Below the pieces are notes generated by a model that saw only the letters and a program-made list of their open reading frames with translations, was not told where the DNA came from and made no database searches. Both the position numbers and the translations under genes were made by a program. A stretch of DNA of 64,000 nt, taken from an uncultured Dehalococcoidia bacterium (GTDB lineage Bacteria; Chloroflexota; Dehalococcoidia; Bin125). Where the stretch lies: the NCBI GenBank assembly GCA_958295515.1, contig CATQGW010000004.1:241127-305126 (forward strand), in the 5' to 3' direction. Shown piece by piece: positions 33,287-42,520 of the stretch. Position 1 is the stretch's first letter. Every line of letters starts with the position of its first letter.

Positions 33287-35200
33287 ATGACGACATCCAA
33301 CTCGAACTACTGGCAGCGCCTGCGCAGCGGCAACCTCAGCCGCCGCGCACTCCTGCGCGCCAGCGCCCGCGCCGGCGTCGGCGCCGCCGGACTCGCCCTC
33401 GTCGGCTGCGGCGACGACGATGACGACGACGCCCAGCCCGCCGCCGCCCAGGCCGAGCAACAGCAGCAGCAGGAACAACCCGCCCCCCGCCAGCAGCAGG
33501 ACCAGCAGCAACAGCAGCAGACCGCCGCCCAGGCCGAGCAGCAGGCACAGGTCCAGCAACAGCAGGAACAGCAGCAGGAACAACCCGCCGCCACCTCCGA
33601 GACCGCAACCGCACGCCAGCAGGCCGCCGCCAGCGAAGTCGACATGGACGCCGAAATCATCGTCGGCTACGGCTCCTTCCCGCCCACCCTCGACATCACC
33701 ACCGCCGGCGGCGGCGGCGGCCAGGGCGCCAGCAACAACCTGCACTTCGCCGCCCTCGGCGCCTACAACTCCGGACGCCAACTCCAGCCCACCGGCGGCT
33801 TCGGCGACTGGGAGTTCGCCGAGAACAACTCCGTCTTCCGCTGGACCGTCAAGCAGGGCGTCACCTTCCACAACGGCGAGCCGCTCAACGCCGAAGCGGT
33901 CAAGTTCTACTGGGAACGCATCCTCGGACGCGCCGAATACAACCCCGACTTCCAGTCCCAACTCAACGCCCGCGCCGCCTGGATGGGCGACATCACCGTG
34001 ATCGACGACTACACCGTCGAAATCGCCATGGACCCGCCCTTCGTTGACGCCGCCGAACAGTCCGGCGGCATCAACTTCGGCCTCCTGCCCAAGCAGTACA
34101 TCATCGACAACGGCGACGACCACTTCGCCAACAACCCCATCGGCTGCGGCGCCTACAAATTCATCTCCTGGGTCCCCGACCAGGAAATCCGCAGCGAGCG
34201 CTTCGAGGAGTTCGCCTTCCCCCACGACGCCCCCTACCAGTGGAAAGCCGGCTGGGCCAAATACCTCACCGGCCGCTTCTTCCCCGAAGAACAGGCCCGC
34301 GCCGCCGCACTCGAAGCCGGCGAAATCGACATCGCCTACCGCATCAGCCCCGATGTCGCCAGCCAGTTCGAGGACCGCGATGACTTCAAAGTGATCGTCC
34401 TCCCCGATGTCCGCGTCATGGCCATCGAACTCCCCGTCAACCAGTCCCTCGACCCCCTTACCGGCGAAGAGAACCCCTGGCGCGACAAGCGCGTCCGACA
34501 GGCCGCCAACTACGCCATCGACGCCGAGGCGATCATCAACAACCTGCTCACCGGCAACGAAGAGCGCGCCTACTCGCCCTTCCCCGCCGGCAAGCCCCCG
34601 CCCCTCGGCTCCCTCGAGCGCCAGTACAACTACGATCCCGATCGCGCCCGCGCCCTCCTCGAAGAGGCCGGACAGATCGGCTTCGCCTTCACCATCACCC
34701 TCCCCACCGGCCTCTGGACCGCCGACCGCATCTGGATGCCCGCCGTCCAGCAGATGCTCAACGATGTCGGCTTCCAGGTCGAAATCGACTACGCCGACTT
34801 CGGCAACGCCCTCTCCCTGATGCGTAACAAGGAGCTGCCCCACCCCTTCATCTTCAACCAGGCCGGCGTCAGCAGCGGCGCGCCGCTCGGTCCCGCCTTC
34901 GCCTACCGCCTCGTCACCACCGTCGGCGCGCCCTACTCCCACGCCAAGGAAACCGACGAATTCCTCCCCGAATTCTCCGAGTTCCAGGCCCTGATCACCG
35001 AGGCCAACGCCGAGTTCGACGCCGAACGCGCCAACGACCTCTACCACCAGGCCGCCATCATCTCCTACGAGAACGCCTTCCAGGTGCCCTTGTTCGGACT
35101 CCCCCACCTCTACGCGACCACCCCGGACATCTTCTACAACGAGTACTACGACACCTCGACCGGGCTGAACCCGATCTACGCGCAGAAGCTCCGGGCCTAG
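33287..35200 (+). CDS. peptide/nickel-type ABC substrate-binding lipoprotein (family 5), Tat-exported
   Basis: A 637-residue solute-binding protein of the DppA/OppA type. The twin-arginine signal S-R-R-A-L-L-R-A-S is followed by a lipobox ending L-V-G-C-G. A Gln-rich low-complexity linker covers about residues 45-115. The binding fold then begins, with F-R-W-T-V-K-Q-G-V-T-F-H-N-G-E-P-L (the family signature). Its likely ligand is an oligopeptide or similar small solute. The ATG at 33287 was chosen over a GTG three codons upstream because AAGGGAG fits it. Two permease genes follow after a stem-loop, but no ATPase genes. Confidence 0.92.
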   Translation: MTTSNSNYWQRLRSGNLSRRALLRASARAGVGAAGLALVGCGDDDDDDAQPAAAQAEQQQQQEQPAPRQQQDQQQQQQTAAQAEQQAQVQQQQEQQQEQPAATSETATARQQAAASEVDMDAEIIVGYGSFPPTLDITTAGGGGGQGASNNLHFAALGAYNSGRQLQPTGGFGDWEFAENNSVFRWTVKQGVTFHNGEPLNAEAVKFYWERILGRAEYNPDFQSQLNARAAWMGDITVIDDYTVEIAMDPPFVDAAEQSGGINFGLLPKQYIIDNGDDHFANNPIGCGAYKFISWVPDQEIRSERFEEFAFPHDAPYQWKAGWAKYLTGRFFPEEQARAAALEAGEIDIAYRISPDVASQFEDRDDFKVIVLPDVRVMAIELPVNQSLDPLTGEENPWRDKRVRQAANYAIDAEAIINNLLTGNEERAYSPFPAGKPPPLGSLERQYNYDPDRARALLEEAGQIGFAFTITLPTGLWTADRIWMPAVQQMLNDVGFQVEIDYADFGNALSLMRNKELPHPFIFNQAGVSSGAPLGPAFAYRLVTTVGAPYSHAKETDEFLPEFSEFQALITEANAEFDAERANDLYHQAAIISYENAFQVPLFGLPHLYATTPDIFYNEYYDTSTGLNPIYAQKLRA

Positions 35201-35210
35201 GCATTCCCGC

Positions 35211-35245
35211 CGGAACCGCCGAGCGCGGCGCGCTCGGCGGTTCCG
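35211..35245 (+). terminator. intercistronic stem-loop between binding protein and permease
   Basis: Perfect 16-bp arms (35211-35226 and 35230-35245) with a three-base GGC loop, ten bases after the binding-protein stop. Such hairpins commonly partly terminate or protect the upstream message so that binding protein exceeds permease. Confidence 0.65.
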
Positions 35246-35297
35246 CGACCGCCTGACGATCGCCCCGAGACTGCGGCGCACGGAGAGCCGCAACACC

Positions 35298-36233
35298 ATG
35301 CGCAACGAGCTCGGCTCCGCCGCCCTCGGAAGGCTCCTCCGCTCGATCGCCGTAGTCTTCGGCGTCGTCACCATCGTCTTCTTCATGAGCCGCGCCGTCG
35401 GCGACCCCATCTCCCGCCTCGCCCCGATCGACTCCACCCAGGCAGAAATCGAGCAGATCAAGGAAGAAATCGGCCTCAACGACCCGATCATGGAGCAATA
35501 CGGACGCTTCCTGATCGATATCGTCCAGCTCGACTTCGGCCAGTCCTTCCGCGCCACCCGCCCCGCCGTCGATGTCGTCCAGGAGCGCCTCGTCGCCACC
35601 ATCCAGCTCGGCGCAGCCGGCCTGCTCGTCGCCTTCGCCGTCGGCATCCCGCTCGGCATCATCGCCGCCGTGCGCCGCGGCGGCGCCATGGACCTGCTCA
35701 GCCGCCTGCTCGCCCTCTTCGGCCAGGCCGTGCCCAACTTCTGGCTCGGACTCATGCTGATCCTCTTCATCGCCGTCAGCTTCGACTGGCTGCCCACCGG
35801 CGGCCGCACCGGCTTCCAGAGCATCATCCTGCCCGCCATCACCCTCGGCTCCTTCCCCGCCGCCGCCGTCATGCGCTTCACCCGCTCCGCAATGCTCGAC
35901 ACCCTCCAGCAGGACTACATCCGCACCGCCCGCGCCAAAGGCCTGACCGAGCGCGCCGTCCTCTTCAAGCACGCCCTGCGCAACTCCATGCTCGCCGTCG
36001 TCACCCTGCTCGGTCTGCAAGTCGGCACCATCCTCTCCGGCGCCATCGTCGTCGAAACCGTCTTCGCCTGGCCCGGCCTCGGCTACCTCATCATCCAGTC
36101 CATCATCGCCACCGACTACCCCGTCGTACAGGCCGCCATCCTGATGACCTCCGTCTGGATCGTCTTCGTCAACCTCGTCGTCGACGTCTCCTACACCTTC
36201 ATCGACCCCCGCATTCGGACAGGAACCGTCTAA
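35298..36233 (+). CDS. peptide-type ABC transporter permease (DppB-like)
   Basis: A 311-residue inner-membrane permease with six helices. Signatures are S-R-A-V-G-D-P-I near the first helix, F-G-Q-S-F-R in the periplasmic segment, and the cytoplasmic coupling helix Y-I-R-T-A-R-A-K-G-L. It ends with V-V-D-V-S-Y-T-F-I-D-P-R-I-R, typical of DppB. The ATG has GGAGAG upstream. It partners with the next gene and the preceding binding protein. Confidence 0.93.
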   Translation: MRNELGSAALGRLLRSIAVVFGVVTIVFFMSRAVGDPISRLAPIDSTQAEIEQIKEEIGLNDPIMEQYGRFLIDIVQLDFGQSFRATRPAVDVVQERLVATIQLGAAGLLVAFAVGIPLGIIAAVRRGGAMDLLSRLLALFGQAVPNFWLGLMLILFIAVSFDWLPTGGRTGFQSIILPAITLGSFPAAAVMRFTRSAMLDTLQQDYIRTARAKGLTERAVLFKHALRNSMLAVVTLLGLQVGTILSGAIVVETVFAWPGLGYLIIQSIIATDYPVVQAAILMTSVWIVFVNLVVDVSYTFIDPRIRTGTV

Positions 36234-36236
36234 CCC

Positions 36237-37130
36237 ATGTCCGAAGCGCAGGTCCCCGCAGTCCCGCTCGACGAACGCCGCCGCCGCCGCTGGCGCATCC
36301 GCTCCCCCAAAACGCTGGTCGTCACCCTCGCCATCCTCATCCTCTTCGTCGTGCTCGGCCTCTTCGGCTCCCAGATCGCACCCGAAGACCCCTACCGACT
36401 CGATCTCGTCGGCAGACTCCAGCCGCCCTTCTTCCAGAGCGAAGGCAGCCTCGATCACCCGCTCGGCACCGACGACCTCGGCCGTGACACCCTCAGCCGC
36501 CTGATCTTCGGCGCGCGCATCTCACTCGTCGCCATCGCCATGATCATCCCCCTCGCCACCATCATCGGCTCGCTCCTCGGCCTCATCGCCGGCTGGTTCG
36601 GCGGCTGGACCAGCCGCATCATCATGGCCCTCGTCGATCTCCAACTCGCCATGCCCGGCATCCTCGTCGCCGTACTCCTCGCCGCCATCTGGGGCCCCAG
36701 CCTGCGCAACGTCGTCATCGTGCTCGTCTTCGCCCTCTGGGCAACCTTCGCCCGCATCGTGCGCGGCGAAACCCTCGCCCTGCGCGAGCGCGAGTTCGTC
36801 ATCGCCGCCCGAACCATCGGCGCCGGCGACCTCCGCATCATGACCCGCCACATCCTCCCCGGCCTCGTCAACTCAATCGTCATCCTCGCCACCCTCAACG
36901 TCGCCACCGTCATCATCGCCGAAGCCGGCCTCAGCTTCCTCGGCGTCGGCGTCCCGCAGGACACCATCTCCTGGGGCTCCATGATCTCCCAGGGCCGCGA
37001 CCTCCTCAGCATCTCCTGGTGGCTAGTCACCGTCCCCGGCATCGCCATCATCACCGTCTCGCTAGTAGTCAACGTCTTCGGCGACTGGCTCCGCGATTTC
37101 CTCGACCCCACCCTCCGCAACGTCCAATAA
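36237..37130 (+). CDS. peptide-type ABC transporter permease (DppC-like)
   Basis: A 297-residue DppC-type permease. It has the N-terminal cytoplasmic arm, then H-P-L-G-T-D-D-L-G-R-D-T-L-S-R-L-I-F-G-A-R (family signature) and E-A-G-L-S-F-L-G-V-G in the later helices, ending N-V-F-G-D-W-L-R-D-F-L-D-P. It begins three bases after DppB. The ATP-binding subunits usually follow but are absent here, so they must be shared or encoded elsewhere. Confidence 0.93.
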   Translation: MSEAQVPAVPLDERRRRRWRIRSPKTLVVTLAILILFVVLGLFGSQIAPEDPYRLDLVGRLQPPFFQSEGSLDHPLGTDDLGRDTLSRLIFGARISLVAIAMIIPLATIIGSLLGLIAGWFGGWTSRIIMALVDLQLAMPGILVAVLLAAIWGPSLRNVVIVLVFALWATFARIVRGETLALREREFVIAARTIGAGDLRIMTRHILPGLVNSIVILATLNVATVIIAEAGLSFLGVGVPQDTISWGSMISQGRDLLSISWWLVTVPGIAIITVSLVVNVFGDWLRDFLDPTLRNVQ

Positions 37131-37148
37131 CCCACCACACCCACCGTC

Positions 37149-37172
37149 ATACCCGCGCCCTGCCGCGGGTAC
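37149..37172 (+). repeat. single REP-like palindrome
   Basis: Arms ATACCCGCG and CGCGGGTAC around a six-base CCCTGC loop, located 20 bases after the DppC stop, in plus orientation as elsewhere. Confidence 0.75.
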
Positions 37173-37214
37173 CCCACCACCAACAGTGCCCACCGCACCA
37201 AACCCAAAACACAC

Positions 37215-37247
37215 GCAATCCCCCGCAGCAATGCTGCGGGGGATTGC
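37215..37247. terminator. perfect palindrome between convergent genes
   Basis: Sixteen-base arms (37215-37230 and 37232-37247) flank one central base, between the DppC and LysM genes that converge here. There is no T-run on either strand. It likely works as a bidirectional terminator. Confidence 0.6.
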
Positions 37248-37270
37248 GAAATCCGCGCCACGAGGAACGG

Positions 37271-38482
37271 TTACTGCTCCAGGAAGTCGCCGCCATCCTG
37301 CGACGCCGGCGCTTCCTCCTCAAGGAAGTCGCCGCCGGCCACGCTGTCCTCTGACGCCGGCGGGGCTGCATCCTCAAGGTAGTCGCCGCCTGCGGCACTC
37401 TCCTCGGACGTCGTCGTGGGCGCTGCGGGAGCCGCACCCTCCTGCAGCTCGTCGGCTGCGCTCGTGGTGACCGCGGCAGTCGTCGTCGCCTCAGTCTCGG
37501 TCATCAGGTCCGATCCCTCAACGCTGCCCCCGTAGCCCACCGGGATCGAGATCGTCGTTCCCGCGTAGACCACGTTCGCGTCCGAGATGCCGTTCAGCGC
37601 CATGATCGCCTCAGGCGTCGTATCGAACGTCGTCGCCAGACCGGAGAGGCTGTCCCCGGGCTCGATCGTCCACTGCACCACGTTCGGCCAGTCAGCCAAC
37701 GCCGTGTCCGCAGGCGGAGTGCTCGTGAAGCTGGTCGTCGCCGCCTGCTCGGTGCCCGAGCCGGCCTCGACAGTCGTCGCGGCAGCGGCCTCTTCGACCG
37801 GCGTCAGCGACTCCGCGAAGCCAACCGGAATCGTCAGCATCTGGCCCACCGACAGCTCCGACGGATCAGTGATCGCGTTGAGCATCGCGATCGCCTCGAC
37901 GGTCGTCTCGTACTCCAGCGCCAGCGCCCAGAGGCTGTCGCCTTCGACGAGCGTCACATCGACCATCTCGCCCCACGCGCCGAGCCGCTCCTCGGGCGTA
38001 GCCAGCTCCGCGGTCACCACACTGGTCACCGTCTCGCTCGCCCCGCTCGCCGTCGACTCCGACGCGCCAGCCCCGGAGGCCGCCGCGCGATCCGGCGCGG
38101 CTGTCGCGGTCCCGCTGGTCGTCGCGCTCGGCCGCTCCGTGGTCGTCGGTGTCGCCGCCGCGGCCGGCGGCGCAGGCCGCGCCGTCGCCGGCTCGACAAC
38201 CGCCGTGGTCGTGGTCGCGCTCGAAACCGTCGGTTCCACCGCCGCCGGCGAGTCGCTGCCCCCGCCCAGCGTCGTCACCAGCACCGCCGCGACCACCGCC
38301 GGCACCGCGATCGCCACGCCGATGATCGCCCAGGGGCGCCAGCCGCGCCCGCGCTTCTCCTCGCTCTGCGCCACGCCGACCGGTTCGAACGGCGCCGCTG
38401 CGGTGCGAGGTGCTTCCAACTCGGGCGGACGCTCATCGCCCCCACCCAGCGGCACGCTGTGCGTGCCCATCTGCTCGGACAT
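37271..38482 (-). CDS. membrane-anchored LysM-domain protein
   Basis: A 403-residue protein. A cytoplasmic N-terminus of about 50 residues leads to one membrane helix (W-A-I-I-G-V-A-I-A-V-P-A-V-V-A-A). A Ala/Thr/Ser-rich linker follows, then two LysM peptidoglycan-binding domains (V-D-V-T-L-V-E-G-D-S-L-W-A-L-A-L and V-Q-W-T-I-E-P-G-D-S-L-S-G-L-A). The last 40 residues carry three acidic G-G-D-(Y/F)-L-E motifs. The ATG at 38482 is favoured by GGAG six bases upstream; a TTG four codons earlier is possible. It lies just after the enoyl-CoA hydratase gene on the same strand. Confidence 0.85.
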   Translation of the reverse strand: MSEQMGTHSVPLGGGDERPPELEAPRTAAAPFEPVGVAQSEEKRGRGWRPWAIIGVAIAVPAVVAAVLVTTLGGGSDSPAAVEPTVSSATTTTAVVEPATARPAPPAAAATPTTTERPSATTSGTATAAPDRAAASGAGASESTASGASETVTSVVTAELATPEERLGAWGEMVDVTLVEGDSLWALALEYETTVEAIAMLNAITDPSELSVGQMLTIPVGFAESLTPVEEAAAATTVEAGSGTEQAATTSFTSTPPADTALADWPNVVQWTIEPGDSLSGLATTFDTTPEAIMALNGISDANVVYAGTTISIPVGYGGSVEGSDLMTETEATTTAAVTTSAADELQEGAAPAAPTTTSEESAAGGDYLEDAAPPASEDSVAGGDFLEEEAPASQDGGDFLEQ

Positions 38483-38523
38483 CTCGGTCTCCAAACCGAG
38501 AGGAACCCATGGCCGCCACAGCC

Positions 38524-39318
38524 TCAGCGCTGGAACTTGGGCGGGCGCTTCTCAAGGAACGCGCGAATCGCCTCTTTGTGCTCCGGCGTCTGCATTGCCC
38601 ACTGTAGGGCCTCCCCCTCCCGTTGTTGCACCAACCCGATGTCCCGCTCCAGAGAATTTTGCGAAAACAACGATTTCACCCGCAGCAGCGTCGCCGTCGG
38701 GTTCTCCGCCAACTCCTCCCCCAGCGCCAACGCACGATCGACCAGCTCGTCGTCCGGCGCCACATCCCGCACCAGCCCGCTCTCCCGCGCCTCCGCCGCT
38801 CCCACGAAGCGCCCCGTCAGACACCAGTCCAACGTCGTCCCCATCCCCACCAGACGCGGCAGCAACGTCGTGCTCGCCGCCTCCGGCAGCAACCCCATCT
38901 TCACGAAGCGGAACCCGAACTGCGCGCTCTCCCCCGCGATCCGGAAATCGAACGGCAGAATCGTCGTCACCCCCACGCCCACCGCGTAGCCATGCACCGC
39001 CGCAATCAACGGCTTGCTGCCCACGCAGAAATCAACCCACGTCTCATCGTGCTCGTCCGGCGTTTCCCCCGCCCGACGCGCCGCCTCTCCGCTCTTCACA
39101 TCCTCCTGCTGCTGCGCCAAATCCAGACCCGCGCAGAACGAACGCCCATTCCCCGCCAGCACCACCGCCGCCACCTCGGGATCCTCGTTGAACGCCACGA
39201 TCGCCGCCCGCTCCTCAGCCGCCATCTGCCGCGTCCAGGCGTTCAGCTTCTCCGGGCGATTCTTCCGAATCAGACCCACCGACCCCCTGCGTTCCACCTC
39301 GATCGTCTCATAGCTCAT
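38524..39318 (-). CDS. enoyl-CoA hydratase/isomerase family protein
   Basis: A 264-residue crotonase-fold protein, catalysing hydration or isomerisation of enoyl-CoA. The oxyanion stretches are visible as G-N-G-R-S-F-C-A-G-L-D-L and A-V-H-G-Y-A-V-G-V-G, followed by F-R-F-V-K-M-G-L-L-P-E-A-A-S-T-T-L-L-P-R. The ATG at 39318 has GAGGGAG upstream, so the longer frame was not used. The two acidic residues of classical hydratases are not both evident, so isomerase or another crotonase activity is possible. Confidence 0.88.
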   Translation of the reverse strand: MSYETIEVERRGSVGLIRKNRPEKLNAWTRQMAAEERAAIVAFNEDPEVAAVVLAGNGRSFCAGLDLAQQQEDVKSGEAARRAGETPDEHDETWVDFCVGSKPLIAAVHGYAVGVGVTTILPFDFRIAGESAQFGFRFVKMGLLPEAASTTLLPRLVGMGTTLDWCLTGRFVGAAEARESGLVRDVAPDDELVDRALALGEELAENPTATLLRVKSLFSQNSLERDIGLVQQREGEALQWAMQTPEHKEAIRAFLEKRPPKFQR

Positions 39319-39488
39319 CTGCGTTCTCCCTCTCAGGATCGTCCTACTCGCGGTTATGTACCGGCGCAGCAAGATTTTGCATTCCGCTAGGCAAAATTAG
39401 CACGCGCCCAATGGCACACGCCGCCGAAGCCTGCATAGAGTGAATCGGCGACAGCCAGACCCGCCGAAACCACCAGATCGAACAGCCC

Positions 39489-41282
39489 ATGACCGCACCC
39501 CCGCGACCACGACGACTGATCTTCACCCTGGCCGCCGTCGCCGTCGCCCTCTTCGCCGTCCTCGCCCTGGCCGCTCCCGCACGCGCCGAGAGCTACACCG
39601 TCCAGCCCGGCGACACCCTCCTCGACATCGCCGTCAGGTTCGGCACCGCGGTCAGCGTCCTGCTCGCCCTCAACGACCACATCGAGTCCGCCAACCACAT
39701 CATGGCCGGCCAGCAAATCCGCATCCCCGACAACGCCGCCCCGGCCGCTGCCAGCGCGCCCAGCGCCAGTCAACCGCCGGCAAGCGAGCCGCCCGCAAGC
39801 CAGCCGTCGCACACGCCGTCCAGCTACACCGTCCAGCCCCGCGACTCGCTCTGGGCAATCGCCAACCGCTTCGGCATCGACCTCGACGACCTGCAAGCCC
39901 TGAACCCGCACATCGATCCCCAATCGCTCCACGTCGGCGCGGAAGTCGCCCTCTCTGCCTCCACCTCCTCGCCGACCCGCCAGGCCGTCACCGCCGGCGC
40001 GTCGCCGCCTTCACGACCCCAGCCCTCGGGAACCAACCGCGGCATCGAATACGTCGTCGTCCGCGGCGACAGCGCCAGCGCGATCGCCGAGACGCACGGC
40101 GTCACCCTCGCCGAGCTACAGGCAGCCAACAGCGACAGCTTGGCCGTCGTCCAAATCGGCCAGACCCTCCACATCCCCATGCCCGACGCGCTCATCCCGG
40201 CCATCGACGCCAACGACGACGATCCTCAGACCTACGACGACTACATCGTGATCGCCGGAGACAACGCCACGATGATCGCCGAACTGCACGGCATCTCCCT
40301 GGACACGCTGCGCAGCCTCAACAGCAACGTCAACCTCAACCACATCTACGTCGGCCAGACCCTAACCGTGCCCTGGATTGGCGAACTGGTGCGAGCGGCC
40401 GGCACGGTCCCCGCAATCCCCGCCCGCCAACGCACCCACACCGTCGTCTCGGGCGACACCTTCTACAGCATCGCCGAGCAGTACGGGCTGTCCCTCGAGG
40501 AACTGCGCGCCCTCAATCCCTCGCGCAGCAGCGACCTCATCGGCGTCGGCGAATCCATCCGCCTGCCCGGCACCGTCCCCACCCCGCTCGTCGCCGCCGA
40601 CATGACCGTCCAGAACGCCGACCTCGTCCAATACGTCGCTGCCGAACTCGGCGTCCTGCCCCACACCCTGGTCGCCAACAACGGACTCGCCCCCGACCAG
40701 TGGATCGCCGCCGGCGCCGTCCTCCGCGTCCCCCACCGCGAAGGCCTACTCGTCACCGTCCAGCCCGGCGACACCCTGCTCGGCATCGCCCGCCACCACG
40801 GCGTCGAACTCGAAGCCATCCTCGCCAACCCCGCCCACGGCGTCGACAACCCCAACGAAATCGTGATCGGCCAGGAAATCATCCTGCCCATCACCCTCCC
40901 CGAGTTCCACTGGCCGGTCGTCGGCACACTGACCGACGGATTCGGACTCTGCCGCAACTGGGACTGCTCCTACCGCCACCGCGGCCTCGATGTCGCCGTC
41001 GATATGTGGGTCCCCATCACCGCCGCCGCCGACGGCATGGTCGCCTTCGTCGGCGGCGACCCCTGCTGCGGCCTCGGCCTCTACGTCGAAATCGAGCACC
41101 CCGGCGGCTGGAAAACAATCTACGCCCACCTCACCGACTTCGACGTCTGGCAAGGCCAACTGGTCCAACGCGGCGAAACCCTCGGCTACAACGGCAACAC
41201 CGGCCAAAGCACCGGCCCCCACCTCCACTTCGAAGTCCACCACCACGACTGGTACATCGACCCCCTCGTAGTCCTCCCCTAA
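39489..41282 (+). CDS. LysM-repeat cell-wall endopeptidase (peptidase M23)
   Basis: A 597-residue secreted or anchored peptidoglycan hydrolase. An N-terminal signal helix (L-I-F-T-L-A-A-V-A-V-A-L) ends near A-R-A. Then come about seven LysM units, each with the form Y-T-V-Q-P-G-D-T-L (one degenerate, without the G-D). The C-terminal M23 domain shows the zinc residues in H-R-G-L-D and G-P-H-L-H-F-E, with T-I-Y-A-H-L between. Four cysteines (C-R-N-W-D-C and D-P-C-C-G) may form disulfides. It probably cleaves cross-linked peptides during growth or division. There is no strong ribosome site. Confidence 0.92.
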   Translation: MTAPPRPRRLIFTLAAVAVALFAVLALAAPARAESYTVQPGDTLLDIAVRFGTAVSVLLALNDHIESANHIMAGQQIRIPDNAAPAAASAPSASQPPASEPPASQPSHTPSSYTVQPRDSLWAIANRFGIDLDDLQALNPHIDPQSLHVGAEVALSASTSSPTRQAVTAGASPPSRPQPSGTNRGIEYVVVRGDSASAIAETHGVTLAELQAANSDSLAVVQIGQTLHIPMPDALIPAIDANDDDPQTYDDYIVIAGDNATMIAELHGISLDTLRSLNSNVNLNHIYVGQTLTVPWIGELVRAAGTVPAIPARQRTHTVVSGDTFYSIAEQYGLSLEELRALNPSRSSDLIGVGESIRLPGTVPTPLVAADMTVQNADLVQYVAAELGVLPHTLVANNGLAPDQWIAAGAVLRVPHREGLLVTVQPGDTLLGIARHHGVELEAILANPAHGVDNPNEIVIGQEIILPITLPEFHWPVVGTLTDGFGLCRNWDCSYRHRGLDVAVDMWVPITAAADGMVAFVGGDPCCGLGLYVEIEHPGGWKTIYAHLTDFDVWQGQLVQRGETLGYNGNTGQSTGPHLHFEVHHHDWYIDPLVVLP

Positions 41283-41289
41283 CCCCACA

Positions 41290-41510
41290 ATTCCGCCACA
41301 CTCGCACACCAAAAATCCCGTCATCCTGCGCCTGCACTTTCCGTCATACCCGCGCCCCGCCGCGGGTATCTCGCCGCCACCAGCACCAACCCCCGCAAGG
41401 CTTACCCGCCCGCCTAACAACCCAACCCGCCATTCCCAAACCCGTCAAAATCCACCATCCCCGCGCACACAAAATTCCGTCATTCCCGCCCCCGAGCGGG
41501 AATCTCCCCG
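41290..41510 (+). repeat. REP-like palindrome cluster
   Basis: A full ATACCCGCG palindrome at 41346-41369 (loop CCCCGC) preceded by half-units starting near 41290, and an ATTCCCGC-type palindrome at 41482-41503 with loop CCCCGA. Both read in the plus direction. The rest is C-rich filler. Confidence 0.82.
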
Positions 41511-41527
41511 CCACCTCCACCAACCCC

Positions 41528-42514
41528 CTACCCCAACACCCCCCGCACCCGACGCCGCAGCGCCTGCAACCGCTCCCCATCCGGCTCCCCATACACCGCC
41601 TCCGCGCGCCGCCCATAATCATCGCGCTCCCGCCAACCCGGCGAAGCCCGCTCCACCAAAGCATCCATCTCCGCCGCCGCCGACAACCCCGCCCAAACCG
41701 CGCCCACCCCGTCGCCCCGCTCCCCCAGCACCGCGCTCGCCCGACGCCCAGGCGCCAAAATGCGCTCAATCAGCGGCAACAGCACCGCCCCGACCTCCGG
41801 CAACCGCGCCTCAAGATGCGACCCCGCCAGCGACTCCAAGCTATCCACCGCATTCCACAACTCCCCTGCATCACGCTCCCCCAGCCCAAACGCCGCCGCC
41901 GCATCCTCCGCCGCTCCCTCCACCCGTAGCACCCGCCCGCCCGCCCGCAGACGGCGCGGCAGCCGCAAACAGTCCAACGGCTCCCCCAGCGCAGCCGCCA
42001 TCGCCCGCGCGAGACCGCCTTGCAGCGCTTCCACCGCCAACACCGCCGGCCCGCCCACCGCATAATCATCCAGCGAGACCTTCGCCCCTTGCAGCGCCCG
42101 ACGGATCCGCTCCGCGCGCCCTTCCGCCGAGTAATAGCGATCACGAAACGCCGGCAGCAGATCGCGCAGCGTCGCATCCGCCATCCGCAGCGAAACCAGA
42201 CCTGCCAGCGTCCCCGCCAGCGGCTCCCGCGTCAGCAGCTCCCCCAACTCCGTCAGCAACCCCGTCGTCACCCGATCCACCACATACGGCGCGCCGTCGT
42301 CGGAGGAAATCCCCCCCTCGTCCAGCCGCGCCTGCTCGGAGTGCGGAAACACCACAATCTGCAGCACCGACGCCTCCCACGCCGAACCCGCCGCATAGTC
42401 CCCACCCACCGCAACGCCCCGAATGCTCTGGTCCCGCCCCCGCAGCCGCGCCCCAATCCGCTCCGCACGCTCCCGCCAGTCCGAAGCCACAGGCCAGGGC
42501 GCGTCAGAGGACAC
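41528..42514 (-). CDS. hypothetical protein, possible degenerate nucleotidyltransferase
   Basis: A 328-residue protein with GTG start, six bases after the NAD synthetase stop and probably coupled to it. The N-terminal 70 residues read G-V-A-V-G-G-D-Y-A-A-G-S-A-W-E-A-S-V-L-Q-I, which loosely resembles the G-S-x-D-x-D strand of aminoglycoside-type nucleotidyltransferases, but the acidic pair is not convincing. The rest is helical (L-T-E-L-G-E-L-L-T-R-E-P, and a C-terminal R-L-Q-A-L-R-R-R-V-R). The function is unknown. The coupling to nadE suggests a role near NAD or a purely positional link. Confidence 0.55.
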   Translation of the reverse strand: MSSDAPWPVASDWRERAERIGARLRGRDQSIRGVAVGGDYAAGSAWEASVLQIVVFPHSEQARLDEGGISSDDGAPYVVDRVTTGLLTELGELLTREPLAGTLAGLVSLRMADATLRDLLPAFRDRYYSAEGRAERIRRALQGAKVSLDDYAVGGPAVLAVEALQGGLARAMAAALGEPLDCLRLPRRLRAGGRVLRVEGAAEDAAAAFGLGERDAGELWNAVDSLESLAGSHLEARLPEVGAVLLPLIERILAPGRRASAVLGERGDGVGAVWAGLSAAAEMDALVERASPGWRERDDYGRRAEAVYGEPDGERLQALRRRVRGVLG

Positions 42515-42520
42515 GACGGC

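Noticed and set aside
33197..35902. 901-codon minus-strand open frame, Gly/Val/Asp-rich
   Set aside because: Antisense to the well-supported binding protein and DppB; composition typical of shadow frames in this genome.
41528..42514. Assignment as an aminoglycoside nucleotidyltransferase
   Set aside because: The expected acidic pair after the G-S motif is missing, so only a weak resemblance is recorded.
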